Shown: in pieces, positions 43,537 through 53,171 of the stretch | How positions within the stretch are numbered: position 1 is the stretch's first letter | Layout of the letters: each line of letters starts with the position of its first letter | From: Lysobacter enzymogenes | GTDB lineage: Bacteria > Pseudomonadota > Gammaproteobacteria > Xanthomonadales > Xanthomonadaceae | Length of the DNA: 64,000 bases | Direction of reading: 5' to 3' | NCBI RefSeq assembly: GCF_017355525.1 | Contig: NZ_CP067395.1 | Coordinates: 1,364,001-1,428,000 of the forward strand | Made by a program: the position numbers and the translations under genes | Notes under the pieces: model-generated | Databases searched by the model: none | Seen by the model: the letters and a program-made list of their open reading frames with translations, nothing else | What the model was told of the DNA's origin: nothing

Positions 43537-46500
43537 TCAGGCCTGCGCCGCAGCCGCGCCCTTCGCCGCCACGCCGCGCGCGCGCCGCACCAGCGCGGCG
43601 CTGCCGTCGCGCAGGTCGTCGAGGATCGCGTAGATGGTCGGCAGGAACAGCAGGCTGACCACGGTCGAGAACGCCAGGCCGCCGGCCACCGCGCGCGCCA
43701 TCGGCGAGTACGCCAGGCCGCCGAGCACGACGGTGTCGCTGAGCGAGATCGGGATCATCGCCAGGATCGCCGTGCCCATCGTCATCATGATCGGGCGCAG
43801 CCGCTCGCGGCTGCCTTCCACCAGCGCCTCGTTGCGGCTCAAGCCGCGCCGGCGCAGGTTGTTGATGTGCTCGACCATGACGATGCCGTTGTTCACCACC
43901 ACGCCCATCAGCACCAGGATGCCGATGAAGGCCATCACCGTGAACGCGGTGCCGGTGATCCAGAACAGCCAGAACACGCCGAAGATCGAGAACACCACGC
44001 AGCTCATGATCGCCGCCGGGAACAGCAGCGATTCGAACACCGCCGCCATCACCACGTAGATCATCACCAGGGCGATGACCAGGTTGAACATCATCTGCTT
44101 GCCGGCGTCGTCGTCGCGCTCGAACGAGCTGCCGTCGAAGCTGTAGTTGTAGCCGGCCGGGAACGCCACGGTCTTGAGCGTCTCCTCCATCGCCTTGCGC
44201 GCCTCGGGCGTGGTCGCCTTGCCGTTGAGGCTGGCCTGGATGGTCAGCGTGGTCTGGCGGTTGCTGCGGTTGATCTGGCTCGCGGTCGGCCGCACCGCCA
44301 CGTCGACCATGGCCAGCAGCGGCACGCTGCGGCCGTCGCCGGCGCGCACGGTGAACTCCGACAGGTTCTCGATGCCGTAGCTCTCCGCGCCGGCGAAGCG
44401 CGCCCACACCGGCACCTCGGTCTCGCCGCGCTGGAAGTCGCGCAGCTGCGCGCCGCGCAACGCCAGACCCACGAAGCGCGAGACTTCCTCGACGCTGAAG
44501 CCGAACGAGGCCGCGCGCTCGCGGTCCACGCGCACGTTGAGCTCGGTGTTGCGGTCGCCGATGTCGATGCGCACGTCGCGCAGTTCCTTGCGCCGCGCCA
44601 GGATCGGCACGATGTCGTTGGCCAGCTCGGTCAGGGTTTCGGTCGAATCGCCGACCAACTGCACCTGCACGTTCTTGGCTCCGTTCTGCCCGCCGCCCTC
44701 GTCCTGCCCCATGCTGATCTCGGCCTTGGCCGACTTCGGCAAGGCCTTGGAAATCGCCTCCACCAGCGGCTTGGTGTTCTCCACCTGCTCCTCGTGGAAC
44801 TGCAGGCGGGTGCCGGCGTCGCCGCCGCCCTGGGTGCTGAAGAACGAATAGATCTGCTTGATGTGGTACTGCTTGCGCCGCGCTTCCAGGAACTTCTCGA
44901 TCTTGAGGATTTCCTCCGACATCTGCTCGCGGGTGTAGCTGCCCTTCCAGTGGTACTGGATGAAGGCTTCCTTGCCGCCTTCGTTGCCGAACATGTCGAA
45001 CTTGGTCCGGCTCGCCGGGAACACGCTGATCGCCACCACCAGCACGATGCCGATCACGCTCAGGCCGCGGTGTTCCAGGGTCCAGCGCAGGAAGCGCGCG
45101 TAGGAACGCTGCAGGCGCGGGATCAGGCCGCGGTCGCTGGCCACCGCCGGCGGGGTCTTGAGCCGCGCCGAGATCATCGGGATCAGGCTCACCGCGACCA
45201 GCCACGAGGCCAGCAGCGACACCGAGATGGTGATGGCGATCTGCGACATGAAGATGCTGATGTCGTTGGTTTCGCCGAGCAGGTTGGGCAGGAACACGAT
45301 GCAGTGGCACAAGGTGCCGGCCGACAGCGCGATGGCGACGTGGCGGGTGCCGAGGATCGACGCCAGCTCGGGCTGGTCGGGCATCTTCTCGCGTTCCTGG
45401 TAGATGCTCTCCACCACCACGACCGCGTTGTCGACCAGCATGCCGACCGCCAGCAGCAGGCCCATCAGCGACAGCACGTTGAGGGTCACGCCGACGAAAT
45501 GCATGAAGCCCAGGGTCATCACGAAGCAGATCGGAATCGCCAACGTGACCATCAGGGTCGAGGGCCAGTGGCGCAGGAAGAAGAACAGCACCGCGATCGA
45601 CAGCAGCAGGCCGATGCCGCCGGCTTCGGCCAGTTCCAGCAACGAGCTGGTCACGTCCTCGCCCTGGTTGCGCACCACCTTGATCTCGATGTTGCGCAGC
45701 TCCGGCTGGGCGCGGATCGCCTCGACCTCGGCCAGGGCCAGGCGCGAGACCTCGACCAGATTGGCGCTGCGCTCCTTGAAGATGTCCAGGCCGATCGCCG
45801 GCCGCCCGTCCAGGCGCCGCCCGGTTTCCAGCCGCGCCGGCTTGAGCCGCACGTCGGCGATGTCGCGCAGCTTCAGCCCGCTGGTGTTGATGCTGACGTT
45901 GCGGAACTGCTCCAGGTCGATCACCTGGCCGATCGGCTGCACCCGCAGGCGGCGGCCGCCGTCTTCGATCTCGCCGGCGGAAATCGAGAAGTTCAGCGCC
46001 TGCAGGCGCTTGGTCAGGGTGTTGAGATCGACGTCGTGGGCGACCATGCGGTCGGGCAGGATCGCGATCTCGACCTCGTTCGGCGCGGCGCCGCCGATCT
46101 CGACCTTGGCCACGCCGGGGATGCGTTCGAGCCGGCGCTTGAATTCGCGGTCGATCAGATCGTAGGAATGGCTCAGGTCCATGTCGCCGGCCAGACGCAC
46201 CTGCAGCACCGCCTGGTCGGAGCTGGACCACTTGAACACGAAGTAGCGCTGGAAGCCGTCGGGCAGGTCGTCGACGATCGCGTCGATGCGCTCGCGCGCG
46301 TCCGAGGCGGCGATGGCGACGTCGCGGTCCCAGTCCTTGAACTCCATCTGGATCGTCGCCGCGTCCGAGCTGGCGGTGCCGTGCAGGCGCTTGATCCCGG
46401 TCATCGTCGCCAGCGCCTCCTCGGCGGGGCGCAGGATGGTGCGTTCGACCTCCTCCGGGGTGGAGCCGTCGTACGGCAGCTGCACCAGCAGGAACGGCGC

Positions 46501-46626
46501 GGTGATGTCCGGCAGCGACTCCAACGGCAGCCGCACGGCCGCGATCAGGCCGATCACGAACATCGACACGAACAGCATGATGGTCGTGATCGGCCGCTTG
46601 ATGCTGATCTCGGCGACGCCGCTCAT
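43537..46626 (-). CDS. RND efflux permease (second of two)
   Basis: A 1029-residue inner-membrane pump subunit of the AcrB/HAE1 superfamily with the usual twelve transmembrane helices and two large periplasmic loops. TM1 lies at about 13-31 and TM4 carries the proton-relay motif GMLVDNAVVVVES with Asp399; the second relay Asp of AcrB is Asn400. IMMTMGTAILAMIPI near the C-terminus is conserved. It starts one base after the stop of the first permease, so the two are coupled and may form a mixed trimer as MdtB/MdtC do. Substrate cannot be told from sequence. Confidence 0.93.
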   Translation of the reverse strand: MSGVAEISIKRPITTIMLFVSMFVIGLIAAVRLPLESLPDITAPFLLVQLPYDGSTPEEVERTILRPAEEALATMTGIKRLHGTASSDAATIQMEFKDWDRDVAIAASDARERIDAIVDDLPDGFQRYFVFKWSSSDQAVLQVRLAGDMDLSHSYDLIDREFKRRLERIPGVAKVEIGGAAPNEVEIAILPDRMVAHDVDLNTLTKRLQALNFSISAGEIEDGGRRLRVQPIGQVIDLEQFRNVSINTSGLKLRDIADVRLKPARLETGRRLDGRPAIGLDIFKERSANLVEVSRLALAEVEAIRAQPELRNIEIKVVRNQGEDVTSSLLELAEAGGIGLLLSIAVLFFFLRHWPSTLMVTLAIPICFVMTLGFMHFVGVTLNVLSLMGLLLAVGMLVDNAVVVVESIYQEREKMPDQPELASILGTRHVAIALSAGTLCHCIVFLPNLLGETNDISIFMSQIAITISVSLLASWLVAVSLIPMISARLKTPPAVASDRGLIPRLQRSYARFLRWTLEHRGLSVIGIVLVVAISVFPASRTKFDMFGNEGGKEAFIQYHWKGSYTREQMSEEILKIEKFLEARRKQYHIKQIYSFFSTQGGGDAGTRLQFHEEQVENTKPLVEAISKALPKSAKAEISMGQDEGGGQNGAKNVQVQLVGDSTETLTELANDIVPILARRKELRDVRIDIGDRNTELNVRVDRERAASFGFSVEEVSRFVGLALRGAQLRDFQRGETEVPVWARFAGAESYGIENLSEFTVRAGDGRSVPLLAMVDVAVRPTASQINRSNRQTTLTIQASLNGKATTPEARKAMEETLKTVAFPAGYNYSFDGSSFERDDDAGKQMMFNLVIALVMIYVVMAAVFESLLFPAAIMSCVVFSIFGVFWLFWITGTAFTVMAFIGILVLMGVVVNNGIVMVEHINNLRRRGLSRNEALVEGSRERLRPIMMTMGTAILAMIPISLSDTVVLGGLAYSPMARAVAGGLAFSTVVSLLFLPTIYAILDDLRDGSAALVRRARGVAAKGAAAAQA

Positions 46627-46627
46627 G

Positions 46628-49600
46628 TCAGTGCGCCTCGCTCAGCGGATCGTTGTCGTGGCCCAGCGACTCGGCCACCGCCGCGTCGCGGCGCTTGGCC
46701 TTGCGCACGCGTTCGCGGTAGTAGGCGTCGCCGCGGCGGTCGAGCAGGTCGTACACCACCGGAATCACCAGCAAGGTCAGCAGGGTCGACACCAGCAGGC
46801 CGCCGATCACCGTGATCGCCATCGGCGAGCGCACCTCGGCGCCTTCGCCGGTGGCGATGGCCAGCGGCAGGAAGCCGAACAGGGTGCACAGCGTAGTCAT
46901 GATGATCGGGCGCAGGCGCGAACGCGCGCCTTCGATCAGCGCCTCGCGCTTGGCCACGCCGTGCTCGCGCAGCTGGTTGACCTTGTCGATCAGGATGATC
47001 GCGTTCTTGACCACCAGGCCGACCAGCAGGATCAGGCCGATGAACACCACCACCGAGATCGTCGAGTTGGTCAGCAGCAGCGCCAGCACCGCGCCGACCA
47101 GGGCCAGCGGGATGGTGAACAGGATCACGAACGGATGCAGCAGCGATTCGAACTGCGAGGCCATCACCAGGTAAACGAGGAAGATCGCCAGACCGAACGC
47201 GAACAGCAGCGAGTTGATCGACTGCTGCAACTCCTCGCCCTGGCCGCCGATGTGCATGCGCACCTCCGGGCTCAGCGGCTTTTCGCGCACCATCTGCTCG
47301 ACCTCGGCGATGGCGCCGCCGAGGTCGATGTCGCGCAGGTTCGACGAGACGATCGCCACGCGCACCTGATCGGCGCGGTGGATCTCGCTCGGACCGGTGG
47401 TGGCGACCACGTCGGCCACCGATTCCAGGGTCACCGGACGGTTGCTGCCCGGGTTGACGATCAAGCGGCGGATGCTCTCGATCGACGCGCGATCGGCCTG
47501 GCGCGCGCGCACCAACACGTCGATCTTGCGGTCGCGGAAGCTGTAGCGGGTGGCGACGTCGCCGCGCACCTTCTTGACCACCACGTCGGCGACATCGCGC
47601 GTGGCCAGGCCGAGCGCGCCGGCGCGGTCCTGGTCGAAGCGGATCTGGATTTCCGGGAAGCCCTGCTCCACCGTCGACTTGACGTCGGCGAAGTGCGGGC
47701 TGCCGCGCAGCAGCTTGGCCATGTGCTGGCCGGCGCGCTGGATCGTCTCCAGGTCCTGGCCGCGCAATTCGATTTCCAGCGGCGTGGAGAAGCTGAAAAG
47801 CTGCGGACGGGCGAAGTCGACCTGGGCGCCGGGATGGGTGCGCATGGTCTGGCGCAGGCGTTCGGTCTCCTGCGCCTCGACCTGCTTGCTGCCGCCGTCG
47901 GCCATCACCACGGTGATCTTGCCGATGTTCTCGCCGCTCTCGGTCGGGTTCGCGTCGAGCCGCGTGCCGCTGCCGCTGACGCCGAACCAGGCGCGGATGC
48001 CGGGATCCTTCTCGTGCTGAGTCTGGATCTGCCGCACCAGCGCATCGGTCTCGCGCAACGGCGTGCCCGGCGGCAGCTTGACGGTCATGTCGAAGCGGTC
48101 CTGGGCCAGCTGCGGGATCAGGTCGGCGCCGAGCAAAGGCACCGCCGCCAGGGTCGCGGCGAAGGCCGCGCCGGCCAGGGTCAACACCAGCCCGCGGTGC
48201 GCCAGCGCCGCCGGCAGCAGCTTGAGGTAGCCGCGTTCGGCGCGGCCGTACGGCGACATCGCGATGTCGCTGGCCTTGCCCATGACCGGACCGACCACCG
48301 CGCCGAGCAGGCGCCAGCCGCGCACGATCACCCAGGCGAAGGCGAAGAACAGCGAACGCACGCCGATGCCGATGCCGCGCGGAATCCACGCCAGCGCGCG
48401 CAGCGCCGGGTTCTTCGGTTCCCAGCGCGGCTGCGGCGGTTCTTCCTGGAAGCCCAGCGCCGGCCGTCCGCGCAGCGCGCTGAGCATCGGGATCAAGGTC
48501 ATCGACACGATCAGCGAAATGCCGATCGCCAGCGCCACGGTCAGCGCCTGGTCGCGGAACAGCTGCCCGGCGATGCCTTCGACGAACACCAGCGGCAGGA
48601 ACACCGCGATCGTGGTCAGGGTCGAGGCGACCACCGCCATGCTGACCTCGCGCGTGCCGGCGACGGCCGCCTCGAGGATGCCGAGCCCGCGTTCGCGCGC
48701 CTTGGCGATGGATTCCAGCACCACGATCGAGTCGTCGACGACCAGGCCGGTCGCCAGCGCCAGACCGCCCAGCGACATCACGTTGAGGCTCAGGCCGAGC
48801 CGGTCCATGAAGAAGAAGGTGGCGACGATCGACACCGGCAGCGACAGGCCGATCACGAACGTGCTCCAGCCGTCGCGCAGGAACAGGAAGATGATCAGGA
48901 TCGCGAGGAAGCCGCCGATCACCGCGTCCTTCTTGACGTCGGCGATGGCGTGGCGGATGAACTGCGACTGGTCGTCGATCGTGGTCAGTTCGACGTCCGG
49001 CGGAATCTGCGCCTTGATCTGGGTCAGCCGCGCCTGCACCGCGTCGGCGGTGGCCACGGTATTGGCGTCGCCTTCCTTGTAGATCGCCAGCTCGACCGCC
49101 TCCTTGCCGCCGAGGCGGATGATCGACTCGCGTTCCTTGTAGCCCTGGCGGACCTCGGCGATGTCCTTGAGCCGCACCGGCTTGCCGCCGGCGGCGACCG
49201 CCTGGTCGCCGGAGTTGGCGCTTTCCACCGACGCCGCCGCGGCCATCGCGTCGGCCGAGCCCGAGGCCGCGGCCACCCGCGCCATCTGCGCGGCGGCTTC
49301 GGCCGCGGCGTTGCCGCCGGCCTTCTGCGTGGTCACCAGCATCTCGCGGATTTCCGGCACGGTCGCGAACTCGTTGACCGTGCGCACCAGATAGCGCTGC
49401 TGCCCTTCTTCCAGGCGGCCGCCGGAAATGTTGACGTTCTCGGCCTTGAGCCGCTGGATGACGGTGTCGATCGGCAGGTTGAGCTGGGAGATCTTCTGCT
49501 GGTCGATGTCGACCTGGATCTCGTCCTCCAGGCCGCCGCCGACCTTGACCGCGGCCACGCCGTCGACCGGCTCGAGCTTCTTCTTCAGGTCGTCGTCGGC

Positions 49601-50119
49601 GTAGCGGCGCAGCGCGGTGAGCTGGCGGATCGCCTCGCCGTCGCTGGCCTTCTCGCCGCCCTTGTTGGACAGGGCGATGCGCAGGATCGGCTCGGTCGAG
49701 GGATTGAAGCGCAGCAGCACCGGCTTCTTGGCTTCCAGCGGCAGCTGCACGACTTCCATCTTGTCGCGCACCTCCAGGCTGGCCTGGTCCATGTCGGTGC
49801 CCCAGGCGAACTCCAGCACCACGTCGCTCTGGCCGGTGCGCGAGACCGACTTGAGCTTGCGCAGGCCCTTGACCACGCCGACCGCTTCTTCCAGCGGCTC
49901 GGTGATCAGCGTCTCGACCTCGGTCGGCGCGGCGCCGGTGTATTCGGTGCGCACGGTCAGCGTGGGATAGCTGAGGTCCGGCAGCAGATTGACCTTCAGG
50001 CTGTTCAGCGCGATCACGCCGAACAGCAGGAAAGTGAGGGTGACCATCGCCACGGTGACGCGGCGGCGGGTGGAGAACTCCACCAGATTGAAGGACGTCG
50101 CGTCCGGAAGCTGAGCCAC
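46628..50119 (-). CDS. RND efflux permease (first of two), with long Ala-rich insert
   Basis: A 1163-residue AcrB-type pump protein, about 110 residues longer than usual. TM4 has the complete proton-relay pair in GLVVDDSIVVLES (Asp462, Asp463). Extra sequence is in two places: an Ala-rich insert at about 265-312 in the first periplasmic loop, and an added membrane-proximal stretch at about 550-640 after TM6. The end has QGEELQQSINSLLFAFGLAI and MASQFESLLHPFVILF, typical of the family. The start is a GTG at 50119 with GGGGA 8 nt upstream. It follows the adaptor gene by 125 bp. Confidence 0.93.
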   Translation of the reverse strand: MAQLPDATSFNLVEFSTRRRVTVAMVTLTFLLFGVIALNSLKVNLLPDLSYPTLTVRTEYTGAAPTEVETLITEPLEEAVGVVKGLRKLKSVSRTGQSDVVLEFAWGTDMDQASLEVRDKMEVVQLPLEAKKPVLLRFNPSTEPILRIALSNKGGEKASDGEAIRQLTALRRYADDDLKKKLEPVDGVAAVKVGGGLEDEIQVDIDQQKISQLNLPIDTVIQRLKAENVNISGGRLEEGQQRYLVRTVNEFATVPEIREMLVTTQKAGGNAAAEAAAQMARVAAASGSADAMAAAASVESANSGDQAVAAGGKPVRLKDIAEVRQGYKERESIIRLGGKEAVELAIYKEGDANTVATADAVQARLTQIKAQIPPDVELTTIDDQSQFIRHAIADVKKDAVIGGFLAILIIFLFLRDGWSTFVIGLSLPVSIVATFFFMDRLGLSLNVMSLGGLALATGLVVDDSIVVLESIAKARERGLGILEAAVAGTREVSMAVVASTLTTIAVFLPLVFVEGIAGQLFRDQALTVALAIGISLIVSMTLIPMLSALRGRPALGFQEEPPQPRWEPKNPALRALAWIPRGIGIGVRSLFFAFAWVIVRGWRLLGAVVGPVMGKASDIAMSPYGRAERGYLKLLPAALAHRGLVLTLAGAAFAATLAAVPLLGADLIPQLAQDRFDMTVKLPPGTPLRETDALVRQIQTQHEKDPGIRAWFGVSGSGTRLDANPTESGENIGKITVVMADGGSKQVEAQETERLRQTMRTHPGAQVDFARPQLFSFSTPLEIELRGQDLETIQRAGQHMAKLLRGSPHFADVKSTVEQGFPEIQIRFDQDRAGALGLATRDVADVVVKKVRGDVATRYSFRDRKIDVLVRARQADRASIESIRRLIVNPGSNRPVTLESVADVVATTGPSEIHRADQVRVAIVSSNLRDIDLGGAIAEVEQMVREKPLSPEVRMHIGGQGEELQQSINSLLFAFGLAIFLVYLVMASQFESLLHPFVILFTIPLALVGAVLALLLTNSTISVVVFIGLILLVGLVVKNAIILIDKVNQLREHGVAKREALIEGARSRLRPIIMTTLCTLFGFLPLAIATGEGAEVRSPMAITVIGGLLVSTLLTLLVIPVVYDLLDRRGDAYYRERVRKAKRRDAAVAESLGHDNDPLSEAH

Positions 50120-50243
50120 AGCCGGTCCCCAGTTTCGGTATTGGATTGCGCGCGGTCGCGGCTACGGCCGCGCCGCGAGATGGCGGCTCGCGCCGCCGCG
50201 GGTTCCTTGCGCGGCGCCGCCTCGGCGGCGCCGGCGTTCGGAC

Positions 50244-51386
50244 TTATTGCTGGGTCGGCGCGGCCGGAGCGGCGGCGCTGGCGATTTGCTTGGCGTTGAT
50301 CGCCAGCACCTCGCTGCCTTCGCGCAGCGCGGTCTTGCCGGCCACCACGACCTGGTCGCCCTGCTTCACGCCGGCGCGGACCTCGGCCCAGGAGCCGTCG
50401 AGGTAACCGAGCTTGACCGAGGTGCGCGCGACCTTGTTGCCGCGCACCACGAACACCGCCGGATCGCCTTCGTCGTCGAGCAGCGCCGCGCGCGGCACCA
50501 CCAGCGCATCGGCGCGGCTGTCGTAGTCGATGCGCAGGCGGCCGAACATGCCCGGCTGCAGGGCGCCGCCGCCTTCGAACGAACAGATCACCCGGAAGGT
50601 GCCGCTGCCCGAATCCACCACCGGCGCGATCCGGTCGACCTTGCCGGCGAAGCTCTTGCCGGGCATCGCGTCGACCGTCATCTGCACCGGCTGGCCGGCC
50701 TTGAGCGTGGCCAGTTCGCGCTCGGGCACGTTGAGCACGGCTTCCAGCTGCGAGGTGTCGACGATGCGGATGATCGGCGAGTTGATCTGGACGAAGTTGC
50801 CGGGCTTGATCGAACGCGAGGCGACCACGCCGGAAATCGGCGCCTGGACCTGGGCGTAGGAGACTTCCAGATTGGCCAGGCGGTTGCCGGCGCGCGCGGC
50901 TTCCAGGTCGTAGCGCAGCTGGTCGCTGTCGTTGGCGCTGAGCAGGCGCTGCTCGGCCATCTGGCGGGCGCGGGAGTAGTTGGCCTCGAGCTTGCGCAGG
51001 GTCGCCGCGGTCTGCGCGGCCTGCTGCTCGGAGCGGGCCGAATCCAGCCGCACCAGCACCTGCCCGGCCTTGACCTGCTGGCCTTCCACGACCATCACCT
51101 GCAGCGCCACGCCGGAGGTCTTGGCGACCACCTGCGACTCGGCGCGCGCCTCCAGCGGCGCGGTGCCGGTGTAGCTGGCCGCGATCGCGCGCCGGCCCGC
51201 CACCGCCACCTCCACCGGCACGGCGTCCGATGCCTTGTCCTTGCTTTCCTTCGCTTGCGCCTCGGCGGCGCCCGCGCCGCCCTTGCAGGCCGACAGGCCC
51301 AGCGCGCATGCCAGCGCCAGTGCAGCGACCGCTGCCGTGACGCGCACCGCCGGACCGCCCTCGCGGTTGTTGGTGAGTTGACGCAT
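50244..51386 (-). CDS. RND periplasmic adaptor (membrane-fusion) lipoprotein
   Basis: The adaptor links an RND permease to an outer-membrane channel. The 380-residue protein has a signal peptide with lipobox LSAC (Cys near residue 34), a biotinyl-lipoyl-like half QVMVVEGQQVKAGQVLVRLD, a coiled-coil hairpin (about residues 110-165), the second lipoyl half VQAPISGVVASRSIKPG, a beta-barrel, and a membrane-proximal domain. The ATG at 51386 was preferred to a TTG at 51401. It begins the adaptor-permease-permease operon. No TolC-like channel gene follows, so it must use one encoded elsewhere. Confidence 0.94.
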   Translation of the reverse strand: MRQLTNNREGGPAVRVTAAVAALALACALGLSACKGGAGAAEAQAKESKDKASDAVPVEVAVAGRRAIAASYTGTAPLEARAESQVVAKTSGVALQVMVVEGQQVKAGQVLVRLDSARSEQQAAQTAATLRKLEANYSRARQMAEQRLLSANDSDQLRYDLEAARAGNRLANLEVSYAQVQAPISGVVASRSIKPGNFVQINSPIIRIVDTSQLEAVLNVPERELATLKAGQPVQMTVDAMPGKSFAGKVDRIAPVVDSGSGTFRVICSFEGGGALQPGMFGRLRIDYDSRADALVVPRAALLDDEGDPAVFVVRGNKVARTSVKLGYLDGSWAEVRAGVKQGDQVVVAGKTALREGSEVLAINAKQIASAAAPAAPTQQ

Positions 51387-51762
51387 TCGAGACGACCCCA
51401 AAAAGTGCTAGAAAATTCGCCGGTTACCGGTCGTATGCCGGTGTTGTATGTAGGTATATCACCGACCTGGCGAGGCAACATCCGCCAGAGGTCATGATGA
51501 CTGGAGCCACGGATCGGATCTGAGGCAAGGTACGCGCAAGTCCTGCTGCATTCGCGCGTACGGCCTGCATCGGCGATCCCGCTCCGGCCCCTGCTCCGGG
51601 CGGACGCCGCCGCGAATCCGCGACCGGCGTCAGTATGGATGCATCCAGGGACGGCTTCGTTGCAATCGCCGTGCCGGCTATACTCGCCGACTTATGCGCG
51701 GCCCCGGCCGCGCGGAGCCAGCCACCACCTTTCGCTAGCCACTCGAGATTGCGGATTACGAC
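51387..51762. other. Gene-free divergent promoter region (RND operon / cytochrome c)
   Basis: This 376-bp gap between the minus-strand adaptor and plus-strand cytochrome holds no gene. Near the adaptor are AT-richer stretches, TAGAAAATTCG (51409-51419) and GTTGTATGTAGGTATATCACC (51443-51463 region), the likely promoter area, and a CCGGTTACCGG palindrome at 51419-51429 that could bind a regulator. No regulator gene is adjacent. Confidence 0.45.
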
Positions 51763-52158
51763 ATGATGCGACCGCTGACGATCGCCTGCTGCTTCGCCCT
51801 GACCCTGGCCACCGCGACCGCGGCCGCCCAGGAACCCGCCAAGACTCCGGCCGCTCCTGCTCCGGCCGCCGCTGCCGCCGCGGCGCCCGCCGCGCCGGCC
51901 AGCGTCGCCGGCAACGCGCAGACCGGCCGCCAGCTCACCTACACCTGCCAGGGCTGCCACGGCGTCACCGGCTACAAGAACGCGTATCCGAACTATCACG
52001 TTCCCAAGATCGTCGGCCAGTCGCAGGAATACCTGGTCAACGCGCTGACCGAGTACAAGAAGGGCGCGCGCAAGCACCCGACGATGCAGGCCCAGGCCCA
52101 GAGCTTCTCGGACCAGGACATCGCCGATATCGCCGCCTTCCTCTCCAGCGCCAAGTGA
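51763..52158 (+). CDS. Periplasmic single-haem cytochrome c
   Basis: A 131-residue electron carrier. A signal peptide (cut after ATAAA) is followed by an Ala/Pro-rich linker to about residue 48. The haem site is CQGCH near residue 62, with GVTGYKNAYPNYHVPKIVGQ after it. A Met ligand is probably in HPTMQAQAQSFSDQDIADIAAFL. It resembles one half of a cytochrome c4. Two ATGs stand in tandem at the start (51763, 51766). The second cytochrome begins 12 bp after its stop. Confidence 0.92.
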   Translation: MMRPLTIACCFALTLATATAAAQEPAKTPAAPAPAAAAAAAPAAPASVAGNAQTGRQLTYTCQGCHGVTGYKNAYPNYHVPKIVGQSQEYLVNALTEYKKGARKHPTMQAQAQSFSDQDIADIAAFLSSAK

Positions 52159-52169
52159 GCCGCCGACCC

Positions 52170-52619
52170 ATGACGAATCCCAGCCTCCTGCGCGGCCTCG
52201 CCATCGCCTCGCTCGCCCTCGCCCTGGCCGCCTGCTCCAACTCCGGCGACGCCCCGGCCGGCCATTCCTCGGCCGACCGCAACGAAGGCCACACCTCGTC
52301 GTCCTCGGGCCTGCCCGCGGGCAACCACCTCGCCGGCGAGAAGCTCGCCAGCACCAAGGGCAAGGCCACCGGCCAGTCCTGCGTGGACTGCCACGGCGCC
52401 GAAGGCAACGCGCCGATCGACCCGACCTACCCCAAGCTCGCCGGCCAGTACCACGACTACATCGCCCACTCGCTGCAGATGTACCGCGACGGCGACCGCG
52501 AGCACGCGCTGATGTCGTCGCAGGCCAAGGACCTCAGCGACCAGCAGATCGCCGACCTCGCCGCCTACTTCGGTTCGCGCGAGAAGGGCACGCTGCGCGA
52601 CCTGCACGGCATCCACTGA
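52170..52619 (+). CDS. Lipoprotein single-haem cytochrome c
   Basis: A 149-residue cytochrome c. The signal peptide ends in lipobox LAAC (Cys near residue 21), then a Ser/Gly-rich linker, then haem site CVDCHGAEGNAPIDPTYPKLAGQ near residue 72. A Met in ALMSSQAKDLSDQQIADLAAYF is the probable sixth ligand. It is closely related to the preceding gene, and the two may act as a split equivalent of dihaem c4, passing electrons to a terminal oxidase. The ATG at 52170 is 12 bp after the first cytochrome; a terminator follows. Confidence 0.92.
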   Translation: MTNPSLLRGLAIASLALALAACSNSGDAPAGHSSADRNEGHTSSSSGLPAGNHLAGEKLASTKGKATGQSCVDCHGAEGNAPIDPTYPKLAGQYHDYIAHSLQMYRDGDREHALMSSQAKDLSDQQIADLAAYFGSREKGTLRDLHGIH

Positions 52620-52651
52620 GTTTTCGCCGGGTTCCGGCGAGCGTTTGCACG

Positions 52652-52680
52652 AACGGCCCGCGATTGCGGGCCGTTTTTGT
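52652..52680 (+). terminator. Rho-independent terminator after the cytochrome c genes
   Basis: ACGGCCCGC-GATT-GCGGGCCGT followed by TTTTGT, 32 nt past the stop. Confidence 0.92.
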
Positions 52681-52698
52681 TTTGAGGCTTATTGATTA

Positions 52699-53125
52699 AG
52701 AGACCTCAGAGCTGCGTTGCGATAAAGCCCTGGATTCCCGCATTCGCGGGAATGACGGCAGGTGGGTAGCGCGGAGAACCTTCCAGACCGTCATCCCCGC
52801 GAAGGCGGGGATCCAGAGACTTCAGAGCCATGCCGCGATAAAGCCCTGGATGCCCGCCTTCGCGGGCATGACGCCGGGTGGGTTGCGCGGCGGCTCTTAC
52901 CAGTCGTCATCCCCGCGAACGCGGGGATCCAGAGACTTCAGAGCCATGCCGCGATAAAGCCCTGGATGCCCGCCTTCGCGGGCATGACGCCGGGTGGGTC
53001 GCGCGGCAGCTCTTACCAGTCGTCATCCCCGCGAACGCGGGGATCCAGAGACTTCAGAGCCATGTCGCGATAAAGCCCTGGATGCCCTCGTTCGCGGGCA
53101 CGACGTCGGGTGGGTTGCGCGATAA
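52699..53125. repeat. 116-bp tandem repeat, 3.7 copies, each with two inverted palindromes
   Basis: The marker AGAGAC starts copies at 52699, 52815, 52931 and 53047, and GATAAAGCCCTGGAT recurs at 52721, 52837, 52953 and 53069, so the period is exactly 116 bp. Each unit has a TGGATTCCCGC...GCGGGAATGAC palindrome and a GTCATCCCCGC...GCGGGGATCCA palindrome in opposite orientation. Copies 2 and 3 are almost identical; copy 1 differs most and copy 4 is cut short. The array lies between the cytochrome terminator and the end of the converging transmembrane-protein gene. No gene is present in it. Confidence 0.93.
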
Positions 53126-53171
53126 CCCCTGGGCACCGACGCATCGACACGCATCGAACCGCCGCCCGCCC

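Noticed and set aside
43258..46815. A very long open frame on the plus strand opposite the RND permease genes
   Set aside because: It is His/Gln/Arg-rich with no family pattern and lies antisense to well-recognised permeases. Long antisense frames are expected at 70% G+C.
46286..50299. A 1337-codon plus-strand frame opposite the first permease
   Set aside because: Arg/His/Gln-rich low-complexity translation, antisense to a clear AcrB-type protein.
52762..53073. A plus-strand frame through the 116-bp array with repeated peptide units
   Set aside because: 116 is not a multiple of three, so copies change frame. The repeated peptide is an artefact of the palindromes.
52699..53125. Array considered as CRISPR
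   Set aside because: Units are homogeneous over the whole 116 bp, including the parts that would be spacers.
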